A DNA stretch of 64,000 bases from Burkholderiales bacterium (GCA_947377275.1 CANCFV010000002.1:1-64000); one strand, 5' to 3'. Positions 1-8,782 are shown, counted from the first letter of the stretch. A program made the numbers and translations. Notes: a model not told the origin generated them from the letters alone.

Positions 1-1897
1 ACAACATCCGCCTGCTGCTGAGCCTGTTGAGGCTTTTTGTTGCCCATTTGCTGGCCATGACGCTGGCTTGGCCGGGGCAATCTGACGGTGACCACGGTTG
101 CCAGGTCGAACTGGCCGCAGCTTGAGTCAATTGTTCAGGGCGGACTAACGAGCCCTGGTTTAAATGTTGGAGCAGATGTTCTGAAAATTCCCGCCTTAGG
201 GGCACGACGACACCCAAGCGCCCCGGTAGACAAAACAAAACTGGTGAGAGCACGCTTTCAAGCCTGAGCAATGGGAGGTGTGTACGATTACCATCAGCGG
301 CATGCACTTCAATGTGTTGTTCGACCCCTCTGAACGTTGGCGGATCTACCGGCAGGCGAACGTCGCATGCAACAGCCAACGCTTCACGTTGCTGCTTCCA
401 ATTCATGTGCGTAATCACGCCATTGATAGCTACCTTCTGAAGCTGCGTATCAACCCCACGGCATCCCGTGAAACCGAGCGCAATCGCTTCCTCTTTAACA
501 GCCACCTGATGAGCAGGGAAATTCAAACGAATTAGCAAAACAGAGCTATGTCCAATTTGCCCATTTAGATTGCCCAGCATCAAGCGAACCGCATCAACAG
601 CCACCGGAGACGCCTCAGCAACGGCCATCAAGGCATTAATAGACGTTTGCGCCACAGCGCGGGTCCAGGCAACATATCCTATAAGCTCTAAATCATGCCG
701 GACCACATAACGATGGCACGCACGGCGGCTACCATCTACAGCCGCCCACTCACCCAACTGCTGGGCAGGGGATACGTTCAAAGTGGTTAATAACGCTCTC
801 ACTTCCATTTCATCAGCTTGAGTTGCCTCTTCAAAGGATAGAACGACTTGTTCCGGATCGGAGGTGTGAGCGACGGCATCTAGCCGAGGTGCGTCAGCAA
901 GTGTGAACGCTGCTGGCGATAGAACTTCAACCCCAAAGGTTTCACGGAGTAATGAGGCTGCCGCAAGCACGGATGAATCACTGGTCACTAGTCCACGCAA
1001 ACCATGACCGATCACAGTGCCCAAGTGCCGCAGGTCAGACACATCGTTTGAGGTAAGAGTACCTAGCCTATATCGCTCTGGAAAAACGACCGATCCTAAT
1101 TTTGCAGAGAGGCCTTCCCAAGCTGCATCTTCCGGAACCTTATATGTTGGCAGAATGCCGGCGAAATCCTGCATTGGGTCGGTCTTGCCGGAAGGGCAGG
1201 TTCTTTGGAGTTCCGCGAGGATCTCTGAGCTAATAGCCAAACTACATACCTGCATGCGCTCAGCTCGAAATACATTGGCGACGTCCTCGCGACGCTGCCT
1301 ACGAGGACCCAAATCGAACAGCACGTTCATATCCAGCAGATAAGTCGGCTTCTCGTTCACCGCCGCAAAATTGAATCCAAAAGGATTCGCCCCATCAATT
1401 CCGCTTCCTTCAAAAAGCTGAGGGGTTAACAACTCATGGCTTCTAACAACGATCATGCGTCGGCGACTCGCGCCGCCCTGGACAACACGTTGTGCGTAGA
1501 AAGCTTGGCGTTCCCAGAAAGCATGAGCTTCAATCATGTCCTCGCCGACTCTCGCGTAGATCGCGATGAACTGAAGCTCGGTCAAATAAGCCTTCAATTC
1601 GCCAACCAACTTAATGCCAATTTTCAATCGCCGATGCGGTGCCGAGACGTAGACCTGAAGAACCTTGGCCTTTGGATGCCGGAGATCAAACAACAAATGC
1701 CCGGCATACTCGCGATGTCCGTCAATTTCGACAACTGCAACAAAGAGATTGCCCTTTAAAGCGTATTCGCCATAAACTGAAGATGGCAGAAAACCCAATG
1801 TCTCCCGAGCTGAATCGGCGGCTTGCCGAACCGCCTCTACAAACGGCGCCACATCCTCATAGCGCTTCAAAACATTCAGGGGTGTCGAATGGGTCAT
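1..1897 (-). CDS. GNAT-PIN-GNAT-like fusion protein, partial (open at left edge; C-terminus possibly disrupted)
   Basis: Hand-translated from minus ATG at 1897: MTHSTPLNVLKRYEDVAPFVEAVRQAADSARETLGF...LFVAVVEIDGHREYAGHLLFDLRHPKAKVLQVYVSAPHRRLKIGIKLVGELKAYL...EAHAFWERQAFY (GNAT-like) then PTYLLDMNVLFDLGPRRQRREDVANVFRAERMQVCSLAISSEILAEL...LTSNDVSDLRHLGTVIGHGLRGLVTSDSSVL (PIN-like with D/E/D/D acidic residues). No stop for ~632 codons. Absent from ORF track because it has no stop inside the window. Confidence 0.8.
   Translation of the reverse strand, partial: MTHSTPLNVLKRYEDVAPFVEAVRQAADSARETLGFLPSSVYGEYALKGNLFVAVVEIDGHREYAGHLLFDLRHPKAKVLQVYVSAPHRRLKIGIKLVGELKAYLTELQFIAIYARVGEDMIEAHAFWERQAFYAQRVVQGGASRRRMIVVRSHELLTPQLFEGSGIDGANPFGFNFAAVNEKPTYLLDMNVLFDLGPRRQRREDVANVFRAERMQVCSLAISSEILAELQRTCPSGKTDPMQDFAGILPTYKVPEDAAWEGLSAKLGSVVFPERYRLGTLTSNDVSDLRHLGTVIGHGLRGLVTSDSSVLAAASLLRETFGVEVLSPAAFTLADAPRLDAVAHTSDPEQVVLSFEEATQADEMEVRALLTTLNVSPAQQLGEWAAVDGSRRACHRYVVRHDLELIGYVAWTRAVAQTSINALMAVAEASPVAVDAVRLMLGNLNGQIGHSSVLLIRLNFPAHQVAVKEEAIALGFTGCRGVDTQLQKVAINGVITHMNWKQQREALAVACDVRLPVDPPTFRGVEQHIEVHAADGNRTHLPLLRLESVLSPVLFCLPGRLGVVVPLRREFSEHLLQHLNQGSLVRPEQLTQAAASSTWQPWSPSDCPGQASVMASKWATKSLNRLSSRRML
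3..125 (+). other. possible C-terminal tail of a plus-strand ORF running off the left edge
   Basis: Open frame NIRLLLSLLRLFVAHLLAMTLAWPGQSDGDHGCQVELAAA* with local GC higher than the adjacent 150-2000 region; identity unknown. Confidence 0.25.
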
Positions 1898-2061
1898 TGA
1901 ACGTACATCGCATCCAATTGTGAATGGAGCAAATGTACGCCATGACCTAGCAGACCTTGGCTTCGGATGCGTGAAGACGCGACTCCTCTGACCTAAAAGA
2001 GGTGACCGTACAAGGTGGCGCTGAAAATGATCCACGCTTGAAGATGTCATGCTGCGCCATT

Positions 2062-2081
2062 TACTGTATGTTTATACAGTA
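2062..2081. promoter_or_regulatory. LexA (SOS) box
   Basis: TACTGTATGTTTATACAGTA: CTGT-N8-ACAG with extended TA...TA arms, palindromic, 20 bp. Confidence 0.85.
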
Positions 2082-2109
2082 TACGTATTTTCTGAAGAAC
2101 AGGAAGTGA

Positions 2110-2202
2110 TCATCCCACTGCGCATGGAGAGTCATCAAAAGCGCCAACTGCCAGAAGAGCGAGAAGGCTCATGCTTGTGAGGGTAACTTTGCGGGTAACC
2201 AT
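2110..2202 (-). other. 30-aa ORF, possibly a truncated integrase N-terminus
   Basis: MVTRKVTLTSMSLLALLAVGAFDDSPCAVG*; vaguely like N-termini of tyrosine integrases; very short. Confidence 0.2.
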
Positions 2203-2297
2203 GAACCTGAAAAATGCCAAACCCAGCATCCATGCGCCTTCCCAGCCACAGTTCGTGTGACCCCGGCACACGTTCGCCGAACTTCGACGAACACCCG

Positions 2298-2331
2298 AAA
2301 GGCCCTGAGTGCGCAAGCGCTTGGGGCTTTT
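2298..2331. terminator. intrinsic terminator hairpin (likely bidirectional), just downstream of the LysR gene
   Basis: AAAGGCCCTGAGTGC-GCAA-GCGCTTGGGGCTTTT: ~15-bp stem (with wobbles), GCAA tetraloop, T-rich 3' side on plus strand. Confidence 0.7.
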
Positions 2332-2341
2332 TCTTTGGGCG

Positions 2342-3244
2342 TCACGCCTGACGCCAATGCGCCGCCTGGGCCAGCAGGTGCGTCTGAAAAACTTGCGCAA
2401 TCGGCGAGGGCTGCTTGCCCTTTTGCCGCACCACGTGCCAGTTCGATGCAATGGGGAAACCGTCAACCCGCAGCACCGAAACACCATACCCGGCCGCATC
2501 TCCCTGCAAGGCATGCGACGAGACCACCGAGATGCCCAGATCGCCCGCCACGGCCGCACGGATGGCCTCGTTGCTGCCCAACTCCAGGCGCAGATTGGGT
2601 TTGAAGCCAAGCTGTTTGAAGTGGGCATCCACCGCCATGCGGGTGCCAGAGCCACGCTCACGCAAGATGAAGCGCCAGGGGCTCAGGTCAGCCAAGGTCA
2701 CGTGTGCGCGCGCCGCCAAAGGGTGCGTGCTGGCCGCAATCATCACCAGGGGGTTGGGCATGAAGACCTGGTCGTCCAGGTCCATGTCGCTGGGGGGCTG
2801 CGACATGATGTAGAGGTCGTCGAGGTTGTCACGCAGGCGTTGCACCACGCCATCTCGGTTCAGCACCTCCAGCGAGATGTCGATCTCAGGGTAGCGGGCA
2901 CAAAAGGCGCCCAGCATGCGCGGCACAAAGTACTTGGCGGTGCTGACCACGGCCACCCGCAACTTGCCACGTGACAGGCCCTTGGTCGCGTCGATCTTTT
3001 GCTCGAAGGCCGCCCACTCGTCTGCGATGACGCGGGCCGTTCGGGCGAGGTCTCGGCCGGCATCGGTCAAGTGCACGCGCTTGGCAATGACCTCGTACAG
3101 CGGCACACCCACCGACTCAGACACCTCTTTCAACTGCATGGACGCGGTCGGTTGCGTGACATGGCATTCGCGCGCCGCCCGGGTGACGCTGCCGGTGTCG
3201 GCCAAGGCCATGAAGAGCCGCAGCTGTCGGAAAGTGATGTTCAT
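2342..3244 (-). CDS. LysR family transcriptional regulator (CbbR/CmpR-like)
   Basis: MNITFRQLRLFMALADTGSVTRAARECHVTQPTASMQLKEV... wHTH plus substrate-binding domain; divergent from sbtA-like gene. Confidence 0.93.
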   Translation of the reverse strand: MNITFRQLRLFMALADTGSVTRAARECHVTQPTASMQLKEVSESVGVPLYEVIAKRVHLTDAGRDLARTARVIADEWAAFEQKIDATKGLSRGKLRVAVVSTAKYFVPRMLGAFCARYPEIDISLEVLNRDGVVQRLRDNLDDLYIMSQPPSDMDLDDQVFMPNPLVMIAASTHPLAARAHVTLADLSPWRFILRERGSGTRMAVDAHFKQLGFKPNLRLELGSNEAIRAAVAGDLGISVVSSHALQGDAAGYGVSVLRVDGFPIASNWHVVRQKGKQPSPIAQVFQTHLLAQAAHWRQA

Positions 3245-3330
3245 CGATTTTTATCTATACATAGCCGCTCACAAATCGATTTTACGCAATCCATGCAACT
3301 CTCTAGCATCGGCGCCATAGGAGCGTTCTG

Positions 3331-4311
3331 ATGCAAAACTTGACCGACCCCGCCATTTTGTTTTTCGTCTTCGGTGTGATTGCGGGTGGCTTGAAATCGA
3401 ACCTGGAGATCCCACCAGCGATCGCCAAGTTCTTGTCCCTGTACCTGCTGATGGCGCTGGGGCTCAAAGGCGGCTTCGCGCTGGCGCATTCGGGCATGAA
3501 CGCCGGGGTGGTGTTGAGCTTGGGGGCCGCGGCCCTGATGGCTTTTCTTGTGCCGGCCATCGGCTATCAGTTGCTCAAGCACCGGGTGTCGCGCTTTGAT
3601 GCGGCGGCCATCGCGGCCTCGTACGGATCGGTCAGCGCGGTGACCTTTGTGACCACGGTGCAATACCTGGAGGCCAATGCCATGCCCCCTGGTGGACACA
3701 TGACGGTGGCCCTGGTGGTCATGGAGTCGCCTGCCATCATCATGGCGGTGCTGCTGGCCAACGCGCTGCGGCGCGGCGCATCGGTCACGGGCGCAGGCAC
3801 CGCGGAGCCGCCTCAGCGCGTGGGCCTGGGCCACATCCTGCATGAGTCGTTCACCGACGGCGCTCACTTGCTGCTGCTGGGCTCCATGGCCGTGGGCTAT
3901 GTGAGCGGCGACGCCGGGCAATCGGTGATGGCGCCTTTTTCCAGCGGTTTGTTCAAAGGCATGCTCGCCTTCTTCCTGCTGGACATGGGCTTGATGGTGG
4001 CCAAGAACTTCAGTGGCGTGCGGGGTCAGTCGTGGACCTTGCTGGTCTACGCCACGGTGGGGCCCTTGGTGCATGCATCGATGGCCTTGTTGCTCGCCTG
4101 GGTGCTGCAATTGCCGGCGGCCGATGGCGCGTTGCTGATGGTGTTGTCGGCCAGTGCGTCTTACATCGTGGTGCCAGCGGTGTTGCGCTACGCCATTCCA
4201 GAGGCCAACCCCTCGCTGTATTTCGGGCTATCTCTGGGGGTCACCTTTCCCTTGAACATCACGCTGGGCATCCCTTTGTACGTGTTCGTGGCCCGGCAGG
4301 TGCTCGGTTGA
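3331..4311 (+). CDS. sbtA: sodium-dependent bicarbonate transport family permease (SbtA-like)
   Basis: MQNLTDPAILFFVFGVIAGGLKSNLEIPPAIAKFLSLYLLMALGLKGGFALAHSG... characteristic SbtA N-terminus and hydrophobic profile. Confidence 0.88.
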   Translation: MQNLTDPAILFFVFGVIAGGLKSNLEIPPAIAKFLSLYLLMALGLKGGFALAHSGMNAGVVLSLGAAALMAFLVPAIGYQLLKHRVSRFDAAAIAASYGSVSAVTFVTTVQYLEANAMPPGGHMTVALVVMESPAIIMAVLLANALRRGASVTGAGTAEPPQRVGLGHILHESFTDGAHLLLLGSMAVGYVSGDAGQSVMAPFSSGLFKGMLAFFLLDMGLMVAKNFSGVRGQSWTLLVYATVGPLVHASMALLLAWVLQLPAADGALLMVLSASASYIVVPAVLRYAIPEANPSLYFGLSLGVTFPLNITLGIPLYVFVARQVLG

Positions 4312-4485
4312 GATTGGGGGGATCAGGCACCCCCCTGTTTGCCCGGAGCACCCCCTCATCAAGCGGTGATCAAGCTGGCAAAGCCATGCACAATCAGTCC
4401 ATTGATGCGGGGTCGTTGTGCTGAGGCCCTCCAAGCGCCAATCGCGTCACCAGCGTCTGGCGTCACCTTGTGTGAGGTCCACCGG

Positions 4486-4845
4486 ATGATCGAACCTGGA
4501 ACGCCCCAGACCACGCCGCCCTGGCTGATGACGGCACTGCGCTTCAACACCATCTTGTGCCTGTGCGCTGTCAGCGCCTTGGTGCTCGATGAAGTCTCGC
4601 CCGTGGCGCTGAGTGTTTTCACACTGATGCTGCACGCCAGCCTGTTCGCCACCATCTTGGGTGACGCCTTCTTCCATGAACGCATGTGCGCGCTGGCGGT
4701 GCATAGCCACGGCTGGGGCGCACAGATCGCCAAACGCTTGTGGCCCAACCAAGGGCGCACCACCTTGTGGCGTCAACCTTACTTCTGGGGCTTGGCTGCT
4801 GGCGCTGCCTTTTCTTGCTTTTACAGCCACCTGCCGCCGGGCTGA
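4486..4845 (+). CDS. small putative membrane protein of unknown function
   Basis: ORF inside 4339..4845; MIEPGTPQTTPPWLMTALRFNTILCLCAVSALVLDEVSPVALSVFTLMLHASLFATILGDAF...; plausible TM helices. Confidence 0.5.
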   Translation: MIEPGTPQTTPPWLMTALRFNTILCLCAVSALVLDEVSPVALSVFTLMLHASLFATILGDAFFHERMCALAVHSHGWGAQIAKRLWPNQGRTTLWRQPYFWGLAAGAAFSCFYSHLPPG

Positions 4846-4898
4846 GCAGGCGGTATCCTCGCGGGTTTCGCGCACGCGCCGCACCCTGGCGCCCGATC

Positions 4899-6833
4899 AT
4901 GCATGCACTCCGAGGGGACATCCAGGTCCTGCGCGCCGTGGCCGTCCTGGCCGTGCTGGCCTTCCACTTTGACCTTCCTGGGCTGAGCCGCGGCTACCTG
5001 GGCGTCGACATCTTTTTTGTGATCTCGGGCTACCTGATGTCGGGCGTGATCGTGCGGGCGCTCGATGCCGGACGGTTCAGCGCCACAGACTTTTACTTCC
5101 GGCGGGCCAAGCGGCTTTTGCCCGCGGTCATGGTCACCTTGACGGCCAGCACCTTGATCGCCCCCTGGGTGTTGACCCACAGCGCACTGACCGACTACGC
5201 CCACCAGTTGCTGGGCACCTTGACCTTCACGGCCAACATGGTGCTGTGGTCGCAAAGCGGCTATTTCGACGGTGCGGCCGAACTCAAGCCTTTGTTACAC
5301 ACCTGGTCGCTGGCCTTGGAAGAGCAGTACTACCTGGTGCTGCCCGCGGCGCTGTGCTGGGCAGGCGCACGGTGGCGCTCGGCGATGCTGTGGGCGCTGA
5401 GCGCCGCCAGCTTGGGCGCCTGCCTGGTCTGGCAAAAACACGATCCGTCAGGCACTTTTTACCTCTTGCCCACCCGCGCCTGGGAGATGCTGGTGGGCTC
5501 GCTGTGCGCCTTGCCGGGCACCGACAGGTGGCGCGATGCGGTCAAGCGCCACATCCCTTGGGACATGGGAGCCGTGCTCATGGCGGCCATCGCTGCCGTG
5601 ATGTGGCGCGGTTTGGACTCGGTTCACCCGCGGGGCGATGCGCTGCTGGTGTGCCTGTGCACCGCGGGCTTGATCGTGTGGCCCTCGCGGTGCTTGGGCG
5701 GCGCGTCAAACCTGCACCGCGCGATGCATTGGGTGGGAGACCGCTCGTACTCGCTTTACCTGGTCCACTGGCCCTTGATCGCCCTGGCCAAGAACGTGTG
5801 GCTGCAGGGCCTGCCTGCGCAGGTGGCCTGGGCACTGGCCGGCGGCACGGTGGTGCTGGCCCACATCAACCACGCGCTGGTGGAAGAACGGTTTCGGCGT
5901 GCCACGGCGGCAGGGCCATGGGCCTGGCAAATGCGCTGGTTGCTGCTGCCCTTGGCGGTGGCTTGTGCCGGCTTGTGGCTGCACTTGCGCGCGCCACACC
6001 GCGCCGACCCGCATGACGCGATGAAGCCCAACCTGGGCTTGGGTGCCGCTTGCGAATACGAGGGCCAATTCACCCCCCAGCCGAGCTGCCAAACCCGGGC
6101 GCACCCGCGCACCGTGGTGTGGGGTGACAGCTATGCCATGCACCTGCTGCCGGCCCTGCAAAGCAGCCAGACCGACGACGGTGGCCTGATGCAAATCACA
6201 CGCAGTGCGTGCACACCCAGCCTGCGCCACGCGCGCCTGGGTCCGCAAGATCCACCTGCGCGCGCCGCGCAATGCCTGAGCCTGAGCCAAGAGGTGCTGG
6301 CGTATCTGGCGAGGGCCCCATGGGTGACGCAGGTGGTGATCGCCTCGCGCTGGCAATACCTGCTGGACGAGGCTGTGGTGGATGCGCAAGGCCGCCGCGT
6401 GCACCCCAGCGCAAGCGACATTGCAGACGACACGGCTGCGTTGGTGGCGCGCCTTCGCCGCATGCACAAGAAGGTGGTCATCGTGTCACCCCCGGCCCTG
6501 TTGGGCCCGCAAACCAACCTGGGTTTGTGCACTGAGCGGCGCCAACAGGGCCTGTGGACCGTGATGCCCGACCTGGCCATGGACTGCTCGTTCAGCGAAG
6601 GCACATTCAAACAAAAACAGGCTGCGGTGCTGGGCTTGCTCAGCGACATCGAACGCCGCGCTCAAGTCGGTGTGATTGACCTGAGCCGCTTCAATTGCCA
6701 CCGGGGCCGGTGCCAAACGATCTGGGAAGACCAAGCCCTGTACCGCGATGCGGGCCACTTGACGGTGGGCGGCGCGCAGCGTCTGGGCACGGGCCTGTCG
6801 CTGATGCACCAGGTGGACCAGCTGGCCCGTTAG
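4899..6833 (+). CDS. acyltransferase 3 (AT3) family protein with C-terminal SGNH domain
   Basis: MHALRGDIQVLRAVAVLAVLAFHFDLPGLSRGYLGVDIFFVISGYLMSG...; HTWSLALEEQYY; SGNH GDSYAMHLLPAL and DAGHLT. Start trimmed from ORF-track 4740. Confidence 0.92.
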   Translation: MHALRGDIQVLRAVAVLAVLAFHFDLPGLSRGYLGVDIFFVISGYLMSGVIVRALDAGRFSATDFYFRRAKRLLPAVMVTLTASTLIAPWVLTHSALTDYAHQLLGTLTFTANMVLWSQSGYFDGAAELKPLLHTWSLALEEQYYLVLPAALCWAGARWRSAMLWALSAASLGACLVWQKHDPSGTFYLLPTRAWEMLVGSLCALPGTDRWRDAVKRHIPWDMGAVLMAAIAAVMWRGLDSVHPRGDALLVCLCTAGLIVWPSRCLGGASNLHRAMHWVGDRSYSLYLVHWPLIALAKNVWLQGLPAQVAWALAGGTVVLAHINHALVEERFRRATAAGPWAWQMRWLLLPLAVACAGLWLHLRAPHRADPHDAMKPNLGLGAACEYEGQFTPQPSCQTRAHPRTVVWGDSYAMHLLPALQSSQTDDGGLMQITRSACTPSLRHARLGPQDPPARAAQCLSLSQEVLAYLARAPWVTQVVIASRWQYLLDEAVVDAQGRRVHPSASDIADDTAALVARLRRMHKKVVIVSPPALLGPQTNLGLCTERRQQGLWTVMPDLAMDCSFSEGTFKQKQAAVLGLLSDIERRAQVGVIDLSRFNCHRGRCQTIWEDQALYRDAGHLTVGGAQRLGTGLSLMHQVDQLAR

Positions 6834-8782
6834 CGCACCAGCAAAGGCACCAACACATCGCGGGCAAAAGCGCGCGACGCCATCGGCGTCAGGTGGCCGT
6901 AATCCCAACTGGTCAAGCCGGTGCTCATGTCATCGCCCAGGTACACCTGGCAGCCCTGTTCGTTGCAGAAGTAGTCGATGAGGCTGACGTACTGCATCGA
7001 AGCGGAATGGGGGAAGGCTGCCTTGACGCTGCGGTCTGTGTCCACCTTGGTGGTGTTCAAGCCAACCCAGGTGTGCCTCGGGCGCTCGTCCCACAATTTG
7101 TAGGCCGCGATCTCAGGCAAATCGGCACGCCAGTGCGGCGCAGGGCCGGCGAACACCACGCGGCGCACGCCCAGGCGCAACAGCTCGGTGCCCAAGGCCT
7201 GCATGTGCTGTGCGTCGTGGTGGCTGTTTTGCCCGATCAACACGATGTCGGGCTTGGTTTGAGCGATCTGGCGCAGCGCAAACCAATTCGAGTGCTTGCA
7301 GTAGTCCTCGGGATCAGGGTTGAGCGACACCTCGGCCGCGCACCCCGAACTGGCCACTTGCAGGATTTGCCAATCGGACGGCAAGTGGTCTTTCAAACCC
7401 ACGTGCAGGTGCTGCGCATGGCTGTCACCCCACACGAAAACGGCGTGCGGCTTTTGGGGGTCACGGGTGTAGCAGCTGTCGGCAATGCTGGGCAGGGGCA
7501 CACGGCTCTCAGCACCGGCGCGGAACTTGGCGATGTCGTAGAAATTGCAGTCGTTGCGGAACTTCTCGCTGATGCCTTCGCGGACCTTGTATCGCCACTC
7601 GGGCAGGCTGTCTTCGTAATACCGAATGAACTCGCCTTTGGCACCGGTCAATCGGTCTTCAAACCCATTGGTGCGATAGCCCTGGTAACCCAGGGCCATG
7701 AAGGCCATGCCACCCAGCACCGCCATGGCCGCGACCCATTTGACGCTGACAGAACGCGCGTGCCGCACCGGCTGCTCCACCCAACGCCAACTGGCGTAGG
7801 CCAAACCAAAGGTCAGCGCCAAGGCCACAACAATGTCTGGCGTATCGAGCTCACCCAACACGCGGTGACGCGCAAACACCAACAGGGGCTGGTGCCACAG
7901 GTAAGCGCTGTAACTGATCAGGCCAATGCCCACCAAGGGCTTGCATCCCAAAGCCCGGCCGACCAGCCCCTGCTTGGTCACACAGAGCAACAACAGGGCC
8001 GTGCCCACGATGGGCACCAAGGTGTAGACACTGGGGAATGGCGTCTCGGGCGTGAACCCGAACACCGCGTAGGCCAACAGGCCCAGCCCCAACACGCCCG
8101 CGGCGTCTTGCGCCCACACCGACCAGGGCACAGTGGGCTTGGCCGCTTGGATCGCCATGTGCACCGCCACCATCGAGCCGGCCAGCAGCTCCCAAGCGCG
8201 CGTGGGCAGCAGGAAGAAGGCGAAGTCATGTGAGGTGTGGACCGTCTTTTGCGCCAAGGCCAAGCTGCCCACAGCCAGCACGGCCAGCACGCACTGCAGC
8301 ACCACCCAACCCCAGCGCCGCAAGCTGAGCAAGAGCAAAGGGATGAAGAGGTAGTACTGCTCTTCGACCGCGAGGCTCCAGGTGTGGAGCAAGGGCTTGA
8401 GGTCAACGGCTTTTTCGAAGTAACCGCTCTGGTGCCAGAACAACACGTTGGACACGAACAGCGGCACCGCGGCCAAGCTCTCGGAAAAGTCCTTCATGTC
8501 GTCGGGCAGCAGCACGAACCAGGCCCCCACCACCGCGCAGGCCATCACCACGTACAAGGCGGGCAGGATGCGACGGGCGCGGCGTTCGTAAAAGCGCAGG
8601 ATGGAAAACGTGCCTTGCGCCTGCTCGGCCAACAGGATCGACGTGATCAGGTAACCGCTGATCACGAAGAAAACGTCGACACCCACGAAGCCGCCATCGA
8701 AGCCGGGCACGCCTGCGTGGAACAAGATCACGGGCAACACGGCCAGCGCGCGCAGGCCGTCAATTTCTCGCCTGTATTGCAT
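6830..8782 (-). CDS. acyltransferase 3 (AT3) family protein with C-terminal SGNH domain
   Basis: MQYRREIDGLRALAVLPVILFHAGVPGFDGGFVGVDVFFVISGYLI...; HTWSLAVEEQYY; GDSHAQHLHVGL and DYGHLTP. In-frame ATGs also at 8818 and 8857. Confidence 0.92.
   Translation of the reverse strand: MQYRREIDGLRALAVLPVILFHAGVPGFDGGFVGVDVFFVISGYLITSILLAEQAQGTFSILRFYERRARRILPALYVVMACAVVGAWFVLLPDDMKDFSESLAAVPLFVSNVLFWHQSGYFEKAVDLKPLLHTWSLAVEEQYYLFIPLLLLSLRRWGWVVLQCVLAVLAVGSLALAQKTVHTSHDFAFFLLPTRAWELLAGSMVAVHMAIQAAKPTVPWSVWAQDAAGVLGLGLLAYAVFGFTPETPFPSVYTLVPIVGTALLLLCVTKQGLVGRALGCKPLVGIGLISYSAYLWHQPLLVFARHRVLGELDTPDIVVALALTFGLAYASWRWVEQPVRHARSVSVKWVAAMAVLGGMAFMALGYQGYRTNGFEDRLTGAKGEFIRYYEDSLPEWRYKVREGISEKFRNDCNFYDIAKFRAGAESRVPLPSIADSCYTRDPQKPHAVFVWGDSHAQHLHVGLKDHLPSDWQILQVASSGCAAEVSLNPDPEDYCKHSNWFALRQIAQTKPDIVLIGQNSHHDAQHMQALGTELLRLGVRRVVFAGPAPHWRADLPEIAAYKLWDERPRHTWVGLNTTKVDTDRSVKAAFPHSASMQYVSLIDYFCNEQGCQVYLGDDMSTGLTSWDYGHLTPMASRAFARDVLVPLLVR

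Noticed and set aside
278-1923. Plus-strand ORFs at 278, 1017, 1436 and 1639
   Set aside because: Antisense to the single long minus-strand GNAT-PIN frame, which carries recognisable domain motifs.
2298-2331. Terminator of a rightward SOS-induced small RNA starting at the LexA box
   Set aside because: Hairpin sits 11 nt downstream of the LysR stop, so LysR termination is the simpler explanation; no independent evidence of an sRNA.
2110-2661. 183-aa minus-strand ORF
   Set aside because: Overlaps LysR out of frame; only its last 30 codons (from ATG 2202) lie outside a supported gene.
6695-8233. 512-aa plus-strand ORF
   Set aside because: Antisense to the second AT3-SGNH gene, which has clear family motifs.
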